From: SLID01 sp041667545
GTDB lineage: Bacteria; Omnitrophota; Gorgyraeia; Tantalellales; Tantalellaceae
Length of the DNA: 28,452 bases
Assembly (NCBI GenBank): GCA_041667545.1
Contig: JBAYES010000025.1
Coordinates: forward strand, 1 to 28,452
Direction of reading: 5' to 3'
A program made the position numbers and the translations under genes. Positions 7,809 to 17,700 of this stretch are shown here, one piece after another (positions within the stretch are counted from its first letter, which is position 1; each line of letters begins with the position of its first letter). Under the pieces are notes generated by a model, which was given only the letters and a program-made list of their open reading frames with translations, searched no databases and was not told where the DNA came from.

Positions 7809-8023
7809 AGAGTTATGCAAAATAACGATTCCACGTCATTGCGAGGTCCCCTGTACCGTACGGTACAGGGGGCCGAAGCAACCTCATAACTTATTATATA
7901 TGTTGGGATTGCTTCGGCCTTCAACCATACTCAGGGCGAAATCCTGAGCGAAGCGAAGGGCTTCGTCACTCACTTCGTTCGTTCCTCGCAAAGACGGAAT
8001 AAAAGTCCATTTTGCAGAACCCT
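7809..8023. repeat. Complete copy (B) of the palindromic interspersed element, 215 bp
   Basis: The ends are imperfect 17-bp inverted repeats: AGAGTTATGCAAAATAA (7809-7825) and the complement of AGGGTTCTGCAAAATGG (8007-8023). Inside, CGTCATTGCGAGG (left) pairs with CCTCGCAAAGACGG (right), so the whole element can fold into one long hairpin around an AT-rich centre (TAACTTATTATATATG). It differs from copy C mainly by a 24-bp perfect palindrome at 7848-7871. It encodes no protein, has no transposase, and lies between serS and the M50-like gene. It resembles a miniature inverted-repeat element or a large REP-type sequence. Confidence 0.85.
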
Positions 8024-8035
8024 TTTAAACTCTAC

Positions 8036-8055
8036 GATCAAAGGGGACTTTGATC
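8036..8055 (-). terminator. Hairpin after serS, possible weak terminator
   Basis: A perfect 8-bp stem, GATCAAAG (8036-8043) with CTTTGATC (8048-8055), has a 4-nt loop and lies 9 bp beyond the serS stop codon. On the minus strand it is followed by GTAGAGTTTAAAAGG, with only a short T-run, so termination may be partial. Confidence 0.5.
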
Positions 8056-8064
8056 GATACTTGC

Positions 8065-9345
8065 TTATAACGGCTTTATCGAATCGCCGCCGAAATACGG
8101 CCTTAGGCATTCGGGTATGGTTATGGACCCGTCGGCCGCTTGATGTGTTTCTAAAAGCCCTATCACAAGCCTCGGGAGAGCCACGCCCGAACCGTTCAGG
8201 GTATGAAGAAACCTGGCCTTCCCTGTCCTGTCTTTCGGCTGGTATTTTATGTTGGCCCTTCGCGCCTGAAAATCCGTAAACACCGAACAGCTTGATACCT
8301 CAAGCCATTTTTGAGCGCCGGGCGCCCAAAGCTCTATGTCATAACACTTATGCGCCGCGAAACTAAGGTCAAACGTACACAGAGCCGATATCCGGTATGT
8401 GAGGCCCAATCTTCTCAGTATATCTTCAGCGTTACCAACAAGAGTTTCAAGCTCCGCCATAGAATTCTCGGGAGTAGTGAATTTAACCATTTCAACCTTG
8501 TCGAACTGATGCACACGTATGAGCCCTTTTGTGTCCTTACCGTAAGAACCAGCCTCCCTTCTGAAACAGGAAGTGTAAGCGGTGTAATAGATGGGAAGGT
8601 CTTCCTCGGGGATGGTCTCGTCTGCATGATAGTTCGTTACGGGAACCTCCGCGGTGGGAATAAGAAAAAGATCCTCTTCGTCTATACGGTACATATCACT
8701 CTCGAGTTTTGGTATCTGGCCGGTTCCATACATACTTTTTCTGTTGACCAATACCGGAGGAAAAAGTTCTTTGTACCCGTGTTCATTTACGTGTACGTCC
8801 AGCATATAGTTTATGAGAGCTCTTTCAAGCTTGGCTCCCGCGCCGGTAAACACCGGGAAAAAAGAACCCGCTATCTTGGCTCCCCTTTCAAGATCAAAAA
8901 GCCGGCACCTTTTTCCGATATCAACGTGGTCACGGGGAACAAAATCAAATTCTTTCTTTTTTCCCCACTCCCTTACTATCTGATTATCGGCTTCACTCTT
9001 TCCTACGGGTACGCTTTCGTGCGGGATATTGGGAATAATATCGACCACCGCTTTAAACTCCGCTTCCGCCTTTTTCAGTTCCTCGTCCAGGCTCTTTATC
9101 TTCTCACTAATCAGGTTAACTTCGTTCTTAGCGGCCGTCACATCGGCTTTTTGTTTTATAAGCGCCCCGATTTTCTGGGATGCCTCGTTTTTAAGCCTTT
9201 TAAGGTCTTCGGCTTGTCTTATCAGTTCTTTTCGGACGAGATCGAGCGACGCGAATTTATCTACAAGAGCGGCGTCCCCATTGCGGTCCTTCAGGGATCT
9301 TTTAACTTTTTCCGGATTCTCTCTTATGAATTTGGGGTCAAGCAT
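8065..9345 (-). CDS. serS: Seryl-tRNA synthetase
   Basis: 426-residue class II synthetase that charges tRNA-Ser (and tRNA-Sec) with serine in the cytoplasm. Residues ~27-102 form the long antiparallel coiled-coil arm that grips the tRNA. The catalytic domain follows, with TAEVP at 231-235 (serine-binding loop), motif 2 FRREAGSYGKDTKGLIRVHQ at 261-280 and motif 3 TLNGSGVALPRLVIGLLE at 382-399. Length and motif order are standard for bacterial SerRS. ATG at 9345 with AAGGGA 7 nt upstream. It has its own promoter in the 111-bp gap after rtcB. No T-box-like leader is seen in that short space. Confidence 0.98.
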   Translation of the reverse strand: MLDPKFIRENPEKVKRSLKDRNGDAALVDKFASLDLVRKELIRQAEDLKRLKNEASQKIGALIKQKADVTAAKNEVNLISEKIKSLDEELKKAEAEFKAVVDIIPNIPHESVPVGKSEADNQIVREWGKKKEFDFVPRDHVDIGKRCRLFDLERGAKIAGSFFPVFTGAGAKLERALINYMLDVHVNEHGYKELFPPVLVNRKSMYGTGQIPKLESDMYRIDEEDLFLIPTAEVPVTNYHADETIPEEDLPIYYTAYTSCFRREAGSYGKDTKGLIRVHQFDKVEMVKFTTPENSMAELETLVGNAEDILRRLGLTYRISALCTFDLSFAAHKCYDIELWAPGAQKWLEVSSCSVFTDFQARRANIKYQPKDRTGKARFLHTLNGSGVALPRLVIGLLETHQAADGSITIPECLRPYFGGDSIKPL

Positions 9346-9413
9346 ATGATATTCCCTTGTTTTCTTCGTAATATTGTCTTAAATTAGGACAAACCGATCC
9401 ATGAAATAGTTCC

Positions 9414-9442
9414 ATTATATATTCTGAACCCCCATTATGCAA
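9414..9442 (-). promoter_or_regulatory. serS promoter
   Basis: Minus strand TTGCAT (9442-9437), 17-bp spacer, TATAAT (9419-9414). The perfect -10, correct spacing and position about 70 nt before the serS ATG make this one of the best promoters in the window. Confidence 0.75.
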
Positions 9443-9456
9443 ACCTTTCACGTTCC

Positions 9457-10914
9457 TTACCCCTTTATAACCCCGAGAGGTCTCATCCGGGCCACCTTTA
9501 CGGATATCCCCGCCTTCTCCACAATGTCCACCACATGGTTCACATCTTTGTAAGCGTAAGGCGCTTCTTCCTTAAGAGTGTCCCTTCCGGTCCATCTTAC
9601 GGTTATACCTTTTTCCGCGAGCTCCCCGGATATGGATCTTCCCCGAGCGAACTTTATGGCCGCCGCCCGCGACATTTTTCTTCCGGCGCCATGGCTTGTG
9701 GAATAAAAGCTTTCTTCCGCGCCTTCGGTTCCCGCAAGAAGATACGAACAGCTTCCCATATCGCCCGGGATAATAACCGGTTGGCCGGTCTTTTTGTAGC
9801 GATCCGGAAGGTCCGGATGCCCCGGAGGAAACGCTCTTGTAGCTCCTTTACGATGCACGCATAGGACCTTTTCTTTGCCTCCCGCCGCATACTTTTCCAT
9901 TTTGGCTATATTATGCGCGACATCGTATACCAGAGCCATTCCCATGGATTCGGAGTTTTCTCCAAAAACCTTTTCAAATGCCTTTCTCGCGAGATGCGTT
10001 ATTACCTGCCGGTTTCCCCACGCGAAATTAGCGGCGCATCTCATGGCCCCGAGATAATCTTCCCCGTGATAGCTTTTAACGGGCACGCAGGCAAGCTGTC
10101 TGTCCGGGACCTTTATTCCGTACTTGTCCATAAGCTTCACCATACCGGCCGCGTAGTCGCCGCATATCTGGTGTCCGAAACCTCTACTGCCGGTGTGTAT
10201 CATAACCGTTATACGCCCTTTCTCAATGCCGAAAACCTCGGCAATATCCGGGCGGTAAACATCCTCCACGACCTGCACTTCCAGAAAATGATTTCCCGAT
10301 CCCAGCGTTCCGGATTGTTTTTTGCCTCTTTCATAAGCTCTTGTTGAGACCTTTTCAGGATCGGCTCCTTTAATGGCGCCGTTCTCTTCACAAAACTCGA
10401 CGTCACTCTCCCATCCATACCCTTTTCTCACCGCCCAATGCGCGCCCTTTACCATGATCTCTTTTTCTTCTTTTGTTCCCGTCCTTATTTCTCCTGTAGA
10501 TCCCACCCCGGCGGGAACCGTTTTAAAAAGAACGTCGATAAGTTCCTTGATCCGCGTTCCCGTTTCCGAGGCATCAAGGTTTGTTCTTAAAAGCCGTACC
10601 CCGCAGTTTATATCGTACCCCACACCTCCGGGAGTGATGATACCGCCGTTCTCAATATCCGTAGCTATTACGCCGCCTATGGGAAGGCCGTACCCCCAGT
10701 GTATATCGGGCATGGCCATCGAAAACCTCGTAATTCCGGGCAGATGCGCCGCATTCGCCACCTGCTGAGGCGCGTTGTCGTTCATGATCGACGGGATCAT
10801 ATCCTCGTCGGCATAAATCAGGCCGTCAACACGCATTCCCGGCATGTACGTCCCGGGAATACGCCACCTGAATTCGTCGATCCTCTCAAGCTTCCCCGTA
10901 AAAACGGCTGTCAT
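9457..10914 (-). CDS. rtcB: RtcB-family 3'-phosphate RNA ligase
   Basis: 485-residue GTP- and Mn2+-dependent ligase that joins RNA 2',3'-cyclic phosphate or 3'-phosphate ends to 5'-OH ends in RNA repair or tRNA splicing. The family metal and nucleotide residues are all present: D101 and C104 (PGGVGYDINCGVRLL), H209 (LGSGNHFLEV), H240 (IHTGSRGFGHQ), H334 (YDVAHNIAK), and H408 in STSHGAGRKMSR, the predicted guanylylated histidine. VHRKGATRAFPPGHP and PGDMGSCSYL are also conserved. The C-terminus RMRPLGVIKG is typical. I chose the ATG at 10914; a TTG two codons earlier is possible. Archease (an RtcB activator) is not seen next to it. The small gene 15 bp upstream is probably co-transcribed. Confidence 0.97.
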   Translation of the reverse strand: MTAVFTGKLERIDEFRWRIPGTYMPGMRVDGLIYADEDMIPSIMNDNAPQQVANAAHLPGITRFSMAMPDIHWGYGLPIGGVIATDIENGGIITPGGVGYDINCGVRLLRTNLDASETGTRIKELIDVLFKTVPAGVGSTGEIRTGTKEEKEIMVKGAHWAVRKGYGWESDVEFCEENGAIKGADPEKVSTRAYERGKKQSGTLGSGNHFLEVQVVEDVYRPDIAEVFGIEKGRITVMIHTGSRGFGHQICGDYAAGMVKLMDKYGIKVPDRQLACVPVKSYHGEDYLGAMRCAANFAWGNRQVITHLARKAFEKVFGENSESMGMALVYDVAHNIAKMEKYAAGGKEKVLCVHRKGATRAFPPGHPDLPDRYKKTGQPVIIPGDMGSCSYLLAGTEGAEESFYSTSHGAGRKMSRAAAIKFARGRSISGELAEKGITVRWTGRDTLKEEAPYAYKDVNHVVDIVEKAGISVKVARMRPLGVIKG

Positions 10915-10929
10915 TCTCAAACCCGCTCT

Positions 10930-11121
10930 CTACGCCTTTTCTTTCTTTGCCCTGGCAACCAGCATCCTGCCCAGCCGTTTATGTCCGGCTTGCAAGTACC
11001 ATCTGGACCACCAGCCGACCACGTCTTTCGCGGTCCATTTTTCGTATTTTTTCTCGAATTCTTCTCCCGCCAGTTTTGCCGCGTCATCCATTTGTTTCAT
11101 CACTTCTTCTTTATCCGCCAT
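10930..11121 (-). CDS. Small hypothetical protein upstream of rtcB (63 aa)
   Basis: I do not recognise this family. The predicted protein is 63 residues, charged and helical: an acidic/lysine first half (MADKEEVMKQMDDAAKLAGE), a central aromatic patch WTAKDVVGWWSRWYLQAG around residues 29-46, and a basic end HKRLGRMLVARAKKEKA. There is no signal peptide or membrane helix. Evidence that it is real: an AAGGAGG ribosome site 6-7 nt before the ATG, among the strongest in the window; a clean stop; and only 15 bp to the rtcB ATG on the same strand. The basic tail would suit nucleic-acid contact and the Trp cluster suggests a packing or binding face; both are inference. It might be an accessory of the RNA ligase or simply a neighbour. 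Confidence 0.7.
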   Translation of the reverse strand: MADKEEVMKQMDDAAKLAGEEFEKKYEKWTAKDVVGWWSRWYLQAGHKRLGRMLVARAKKEKA

Positions 11122-11194
11122 TTTGTCCTCCTTTTATCCAGATCTTGCATTACACACTTAAACACCGTCTCCGGGACTAAATGCCAACTCGAAG

Positions 11195-11416
11195 TCCCCG
11201 GGCGGCATGCAATGGGGTGAGACCCATTTGGGAAATTTTAGGTTTTTTTCATTGCCCGCAGGCAAAATACATTACCGGCAATTGTTTGAGCCTGCCGAAG
11301 ACCAGCCGCCTTATGGCGGCTGGCGGAGGCATGGCGAGTTTTGCCGGGCCGAGGACAATGAAAAAAACCGTTAAGAAATTTTCGTGGGGATCACCCCATT
11401 GCATGCAGCCCGGGGA
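11195..11416. repeat. 222-bp inverted-repeat element with 26-bp ends
   Basis: The ends (11195-11220 and 11391-11416) are inverted copies matching at 25 of 26 bases; the core shared part reads GCATGCAATGGGGTGA. Inner arms GGTTTTTTTCATTG (11241-11254) and its complement (11356-11369) are perfect, and CCGGCAA/TTGCCGG continue the pairing. The centre holds the strong hairpin CCAGCCGCC-TTAT-GGCGGCTGG (11302-11323). No coding frame is convincing and no similar copy was seen elsewhere in the window. It fills most of the 348-bp gap between addA and the small gene before rtcB. It could be a non-autonomous mobile element or a structured RNA. Confidence 0.8.
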
Positions 11417-11469
11417 CACTCACCCGAACACTTTTGTACCCGGTACACAATTATGCGAAGAACCCCGGC

Positions 11470-14400
11470 CTACTGAGCCTTGAAAAGCAGTTTCTCTTTT
11501 ACTTTTTCCCCGGTAAGCTCCTCCCAGAATTCGGCGTACATATCGAGCTGTCTGTTATAGGCCGCCTTGCGCCCGGGGTCTCTCTCAAAATCATCTGTCT
11601 TATAGTCCACTATGACCCAAGCTCCATCCTCCTTGAAGACCAGATCTATCGCCCCCGAAAAAACGGTCCTGTTCCTGGTTATTGAAAACGGAAGTTCGAA
11701 ATATCTTTCTTCGGCTTTCGCGGCGCGGCCCCACATATCACTTTTCATTATACCGTCAACAAGAAATAAAAGTTCGTCTTTTCGAAAGGGGTCCATGTCC
11801 TCTTCTATCATCCAGTTCTCCGCGAGTTCGGGCAGTTTTCCTCTCATTCCTTTCCCGCAGGCTTCCAGGGCTTTATGCACAAGGTTGCCCCACGCCCTTC
11901 CTCCTCCTGAAACCGAACGGTCGAATGACGCGTCTTGTTTTGCCTTTCTGGTAATGCTTGTCGTCTCGAAAGACTTTCTCTTAAGTCTTTCCGTTGTTGT
12001 TTTTACCCGGGACATCTCCTTTTCCCATTCATTCAAGGTCAAATTGACTTTCTCCCTCACGATCTTTTCAGTCTCCATTGCCTTTATGGCTTCCATCCCC
12101 TTAAGCGCGGGTTCAATACATCCCCACGCCGGTTTTTTTGTTCCCGACTTGTCAGTATAAACACTTACGCACAAAATGTTCCTGGCTCTTGTAAGAGCCA
12201 CATATTCAAGCCGTTCTCTCTCGGCTTTCATGTATTTTTTTTCTTCTTCGGTGACGGTTTCCCACCCGGGAGGGAAAGCAAAAGTCTCCAGCTCTTTTGA
12301 GAATTTATTTTTAAGCCTTGTTGCCGCGAAATATCCCGCCGAAACATCGCCTGTACGCACAATATGCGTGTCCGGTTCGAACTCTTTTCCGGAAGTGAGC
12401 GGATCGGCCAGAAAAACCACACTGGCTTCGAGGCCTTTTGCCTTATGCAGGTTCATTACACGAACCGCCCCGGATCCCGCGGGGAATAAGCTCATTTCTT
12501 CCTTGCCCTTCGAAACAAGAAATGCCTCAAGCGCCGATGTAAGCTCTAAAAAACTGTGGGCGCCGGAAAAAGACCCGCTTTTGACCAGTTCCAGAGCCTT
12601 CACAATATTCCCCGCTCTCGTCGATCCCATTTCACGCGACACGGCAAGAGGGAATATCCCGCAGCTTTCCACGATCTTCTCCGCCGCCGCGCACGGAGAA
12701 AGATCTATTACAAACTGTCTTAACTCCAGCAGTTTTTTAAAAGCCTGTCCGATAGCTCCTCCCGAGTTCCCGGAGAAACCCTGGAATGAAAATTCCCCGC
12801 TCGATCTTTTGAACAGGTATAGATCGCGGTCGCTGACGCCGAAAAGAGGCCCCCTAAGGACCGTAACCAGATTCAGCGGATCTGACGGTTCCGCGAGACA
12901 TCTGAAAAGCCGGCATATTTCACCGAGTTCTTCCGAATCCCCGAAACTTTCCCCGCCGGAGATCTCATAAGGTATTCCCATTTTCTCAAGCGCCCGCGCG
13001 TATATGTGAAGCCGGGCTTTGGCCCGGGTAAGTATCATGAAATCCGAGGGTATGGGCCTCCCCGTAAGGCCCATGATCCTTTCATTTTCTGATCGCTCAA
13101 GTTTTATGCCTCCTGAAACAGCCCATTTTATCCACCTTGCTATAACATCCGCGTCCCGCTCCGCCACAAGGCGAAGAGCGTGTTTTTCAACCTTTCCTAC
13201 GGGATTGATGAAAATACCCCTCGTTGCAGGCGTTTCGGGATGTCTTATACCTTTCTGTCCTTCGGAGCCGCGGCCCCCGCGGCGTTTCTTCTCTTCATTA
13301 TTTCTTATGGTCAATAACGGCGCGAACGCGGCCTGGTATTTCGTTCCGTTTTCGGGGAATATGCCTGAGAATATACTGTTGGCGAGATGCCCTATGGGCG
13401 GCAGCGACCTGAAATTGGCATCCAGCGACAGGATCTCTCCGCCTCCTTCTTCGAACATTTTCTTCACAATGTTATAGGTATCTATGTCGGCCCTTCTGAA
13501 CCTGTATATGCTCTGTTTGGGGTCGCCTACAACGAAGAGCGAGCCGGGAGAAGGTGTTAGTTCTTTCCAGTTATTCTCAGAACCATCCTCTCCCGTAAGA
13601 AGCATTATTATTTCAGCCTGTATGGGGTCTGTATCCTGGAATTCATCGACAAGAAGATGCGTTATGGCCGATCTGAAATAGTTCCTGACTTCACTGCGAT
13701 CCCTGAGCATGGCCGCGGTAAACGTCAAAAGGTCCTGAAAATTGAGAAGCGACCTCTCCTCTCTCCATTTTCGGTATTCACCCACGCCCTTTTCTATAAA
13801 TTCCATAACGGGCTTGTGCAGATATTCTCCCCATCTTTGAAAAGACGGAAGTATGACGCTCTCTCTGAGGGCAAGATAATCTTCCTTTATTTTCTTTACC
13901 TCTTCCGAAGGGAGGCCGCCCCACCGTTTTATCGTTATCACCGGATCTTTTGAAAATATCCCGAGAAGATGCATGAACCTCGTATTGTCATCAAGGTACC
14001 CCATGCCTATCAGGCGGCGCGTGCGGTCTACAATACTCTGTACTCCGTCCCATCCTTCCGAAGGCTCGTTTTCGGGCAAGACCCCGGAGATCTTTCTAAT
14101 AAAACCTTTAACTTCTTTTTTAGCGGCGGAAAGGTCCGGCGAGGGAACATCCTGCGTAAAACAGGGAACATCGGCATGTTCCGTTCTCTTCAAAAAGACC
14201 TCCTTAAGCGTATACGGGTCTACGCCGTGCGACAGCATCCACTCTACCTCACCCGTACCCCTGAGGGCCTCCCGCTCAATATACCGGTTCCAGGCTTCTT
14301 CGGCATAGACAGCATTGTCCTCTTCTTCTATGGCCTCAAAAGCCGGGTCCACGCCGGCTTCCACGGAACGCTCCCGGAGAAGTTTTCCGCAGAATGAGTG

Positions 14401-14721
14401 TATAGTCCCGAGAAACGCCCTGTCTAAACAAAAAAGCGCGTTCTTTGCTCTTTCTTTTTCCTTTGATGAGGACGATGAACGGAGAATATTCTCAAGTTTT
14501 ATCTGGAACCTTTCTCTAAGTTCGGCAGAGGCCTTGCGGGTAAAGGTTATGGCGGCTATATTCTCTATCCCGGCAGTTCCCGATATCACAAGAGCCGTCA
14601 TTCTTTCAACAAGACTATGGGTCTTACCTGATCCCGCCCCGGCTTCCACAAAAAAACTTTTTCCGAGATCCTTTGAGATCTTTATCCTGTTAGCGTTGTC
14701 CGGAGGTATTATTTTACTCAT
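11470..14721 (-). CDS. addA: AddA-type ATP-dependent helicase/nuclease subunit
   Basis: 1083-residue UvrD/RecB-like protein that, with AddB, unwinds and trims double-strand DNA ends for recombination. Helicase motifs: Walker A EAGAGSGKT (26-34), Ia ITFTRKASAELRER, IHSFCGKLLRE, Walker B DEFQDTDP (359-366), motif III GDPKQSIYRFRRAD (399-412), IV LDANFRS, V VRVMNLHKAKGLEASVVFL and VI EYVALTRARN. The C-terminal RecB-type nuclease has GNLVHKALE, D1026 in GAIDLVF and VDYKTD (D1039, K1041), all catalytic residues intact. The ATG overlaps the end of addB by 8 bases (ATGAGTAA), implying translational coupling. No Chi-recognition claim can be made from this sequence. Confidence 0.95.
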   Translation of the reverse strand: MSKIIPPDNANRIKISKDLGKSFFVEAGAGSGKTHSLVERMTALVISGTAGIENIAAITFTRKASAELRERFQIKLENILRSSSSSKEKERAKNALFCLDRAFLGTIHSFCGKLLRERSVEAGVDPAFEAIEEEDNAVYAEEAWNRYIEREALRGTGEVEWMLSHGVDPYTLKEVFLKRTEHADVPCFTQDVPSPDLSAAKKEVKGFIRKISGVLPENEPSEGWDGVQSIVDRTRRLIGMGYLDDNTRFMHLLGIFSKDPVITIKRWGGLPSEEVKKIKEDYLALRESVILPSFQRWGEYLHKPVMEFIEKGVGEYRKWREERSLLNFQDLLTFTAAMLRDRSEVRNYFRSAITHLLVDEFQDTDPIQAEIIMLLTGEDGSENNWKELTPSPGSLFVVGDPKQSIYRFRRADIDTYNIVKKMFEEGGGEILSLDANFRSLPPIGHLANSIFSGIFPENGTKYQAAFAPLLTIRNNEEKKRRGGRGSEGQKGIRHPETPATRGIFINPVGKVEKHALRLVAERDADVIARWIKWAVSGGIKLERSENERIMGLTGRPIPSDFMILTRAKARLHIYARALEKMGIPYEISGGESFGDSEELGEICRLFRCLAEPSDPLNLVTVLRGPLFGVSDRDLYLFKRSSGEFSFQGFSGNSGGAIGQAFKKLLELRQFVIDLSPCAAAEKIVESCGIFPLAVSREMGSTRAGNIVKALELVKSGSFSGAHSFLELTSALEAFLVSKGKEEMSLFPAGSGAVRVMNLHKAKGLEASVVFLADPLTSGKEFEPDTHIVRTGDVSAGYFAATRLKNKFSKELETFAFPPGWETVTEEEKKYMKAERERLEYVALTRARNILCVSVYTDKSGTKKPAWGCIEPALKGMEAIKAMETEKIVREKVNLTLNEWEKEMSRVKTTTERLKRKSFETTSITRKAKQDASFDRSVSGGGRAWGNLVHKALEACGKGMRGKLPELAENWMIEEDMDPFRKDELLFLVDGIMKSDMWGRAAKAEERYFELPFSITRNRTVFSGAIDLVFKEDGAWVIVDYKTDDFERDPGRKAAYNRQLDMYAEFWEELTGEKVKEKLLFKAQ

Positions 14722-17700
14722 AGTCTTTCAGCTTTCTCCAAAGTTCCATAGCGGGATGTCCCGAGGACTTTTTCAGGGCGGCTCTTTCTTTCTCATTCTT
14801 TCCGCCGCACATGGCGGCATAGTCGCAGAAAGAACATGAATTCCCGGGATCCTTAAGGAAACCGCCAAGTGAAATGATGCCGAGCAATGTTTCCAAGGCT
14901 TCCTGCCATATATGTTTTCGGGATGGGTCCCTCGCGAAAATAGCCCCCTTCCCCGATCCCGAGGCCTTCTCGGAAGCAAGTATGTATCCCGACTTTGTCA
15001 CTACCGGACATTCGTCTTCGCCCGTCTCTTTCAAAATGGTTTCGGCGGCCGACGCGTAAAGGGCGTGCTGGAACTGTTCTCCCCCCGCCAGGTACTGCCG
15101 CCTCTCGTACTTGTAGGCACTGCCTGTCTTATAATCCCACACGTGATATTCATGGCCGGAAACCTTATCGAGCCGGTCTATTATTCCCCGCAAAAAGAAA
15201 TGTTTTCCCCCGGGAAGGAATATCTTAACGGGATCCTTCCCGCCCGTTCCGAATTCAAGCTCTTCATGTACGGGCGATGTGCGGAGCTTTCTGTTTGTCA
15301 GAAGAAACACATCAAGGTCTTTCCGCATAACGGAAAGTTCCGCAAGATAGACCATATCGTTTGACGGGGGAATTTCTTCCCTGTATTTTTCCGCCTTTGA
15401 AACAAGTATCTTTTCGGCTGTCTCTTTTTCGTCCAATGCCGAAAGTCCCTCTCCTTTTTCTCTCATCTCCGCGGTGAATGTCTCGAAAACCTCATGAAGT
15501 AAACTTCCTTTCTGCATGGCGTTAAGCCATGATGTGACGTCTTTATTCGTCTCCTCGGGTTTATCGACACAAAGGACATTGGAAATGAAATATCTAAAAG
15601 GGCACCCGGCAGCCTTCTCCAGTTTTGAACATGAAAGCACGATCCCGCCGGACTCTCTCGGGTCAAGTTCGCCCCCTGTAACGACGAGGTTGCCGTCATA
15701 TTCCGTAAATTCAGCGCTTTCCCTCGCCTCTTCGGCCTTCAGGCCTTCGGCTATACAGGGATAGATATTTTTTACCGCTTCTGTCCCGTCTTTCAGGACT
15801 CCTCCACGCGATAATTTTTTTATCCACATTTCCGTTATGTCGAGCGGCGCCTCCCCTCGCTCAATTCCCAAAGACCCTTCTCCTTTTATGATAGACCCTA
15901 AAAGATCCTCGTAATCCGCATCGGGACGGGATGTTTTGAGGCGGTAAAGCTGGAGCATCAGAGAGGAAGGAAAAACATTCCTTTCTTCCCTGATATCGTA
16001 CATGGAAAAACTTGCCGTAACACTGCCTCTTGTTCCGCTGAGAGCGGAGGCCATATCATAAATGTTCTTGCGGATACCGTCCGATGAGACTTCAAGAGCC
16101 GGGCTTATGCGTTCTCTTTCAGAATCCAGCAAAACAGGGTCCTCGGTCCTTCTTCCGGGAAACCTCATTTCATCAAGCCCTACGAAAAATATATTGCCCC
16201 GGGCGCTCCGGGCGCCGTGTTTATAATGCGATACATGCAAATGGCCCGGCCTCGGCTCGGAGGGATTTACATTCACGGTAAAAAATGTCCCCAGAAGCTT
16301 ATCCGCCGCCTCGGAAAGGGTCATTCTATCGACTCCCAGGTCTCCTATGGCCGCGGATCTTTTTAAAGCCTCTTCCACAAAATCCGAATCATAAGAAGAT
16401 CGACTCACCGTATATTGCCTTAGAAAATCCGACACCCCGGCGCACATATCTTTGAGCCTGACCAGGCCGTCATCTCCGGGTTCGGGAACTAACGCTAAAA
16501 GTCCCGTACATATTTGACGGAGCATGCCAATGTCCGCGGCCATTTTAAGGTACCCGTCATGGTTGTCCGCCTCTTCGTCGCTGTAGGGCTTTTCGGCTTT
16601 CTTTAAAAATTCGGCTTCTTTTTTGCCTAGTACTTTTTCGTATCTCGGCCTTGACCACCCCACTCCGGAGATCTTTAAAAGATGGCCCAGCGACGTCAAG
16701 TCTCTCCCGTCATTATTCTTATCTGTTTTTATGTCTCCCGAGGCCAGAGCATGCCTCAGGTAGATCTCCCAGAAATCATGTTTTATCCAATCCAGGAAAC
16801 ACCTTACCGCCCTGAAAGGGCCGGTGACCATAGCGGGTATCCCTTCGGAAAAAGTCACGGGACAGGCCAATTTCTCTGAATACAACATTATTTCTCTTCT
16901 GTACTCTCCGCTGTCCGGATAAACTATTTCCGCATCATCAAGCGAAATATCACGAAGAGCCATTCTCCTGAAAACTTCTTTTACTTCTTCCCTGGACCCT
17001 CTTGAGGCAAAAAGCTCCAGATCCCCCCCTGCCGCGGCCTTGGAAGCCTTGCGCGTATCGTATACCCATGCCAGAGCGCTGCTGTCTTTAAAATCTCCCT
17101 TAGTTTGTTTTCCCCAAAGCCCCTTAGGTTCCTTTATGCCGAATACCGGACCGTCACTTATGATCTCAAGGTCTTTTCCCGCAAGGCGTTCAATGAACTC
17201 GCGTTCCAGCCCGCTCATATAATAACGGGAAAAAATAATGTATCTTCGTTGTCTTGAGGGAAGATCTTTCAAACCTTCAAGAGCTATCAGGGTAAGTCCG
17301 GCTTTATCTATAAGCTTTTTTTCATCAAGCCTTTTCTCATATTCGGAAAATATAAGATCAATGTCGCGGGCTTTATCGGCATTCGTAAGATATTCCCCCT
17401 TTATGGCTGACGGGGAAATGCCTTTGGTCCGGAGCTCCATTATAACGCCCGTAAGAGCGTTTATTATGCCGGAATTTGTCTCGTGTTTTTCAAAATATCC
17501 GAGTTTTCCTGAATCGGCCAGGCCATAAAAAACATCCTCTACAATAGCCATTATCCCCGGGCCCGAAACGCGCTTAAGCTTCTTTTCTGTAATGATCTTT
17601 TCCGCGGCTTCGCTGGCAAGCGAAGATGCCGTTGCCAGAGTGAAATTCACCCACGGCTCGCCGCTCCTCGACAGCGCCTGCAGGACTTCCCGGCCAAGCC

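Noticed and set aside
8311..9387. 358-codon plus-strand frame opposite serS
   Set aside because: It is antisense to a fully motif-supported serS gene and its translation shows no family signature.
9346..9456. T-box or other riboswitch leader for serS
   Set aside because: The gap is 111 bp and the promoter leaves only ~65 nt of leader; no T-box sequence or terminator pair was seen.
12176..12970. 264-codon plus-strand frame opposite addA, and the 202-codon frame at 5574-6182 opposite the RND gene
   Set aside because: Both lie antisense to strongly conserved genes, are Ser/Arg rich as expected of shadow frames, and lack ribosome sites.
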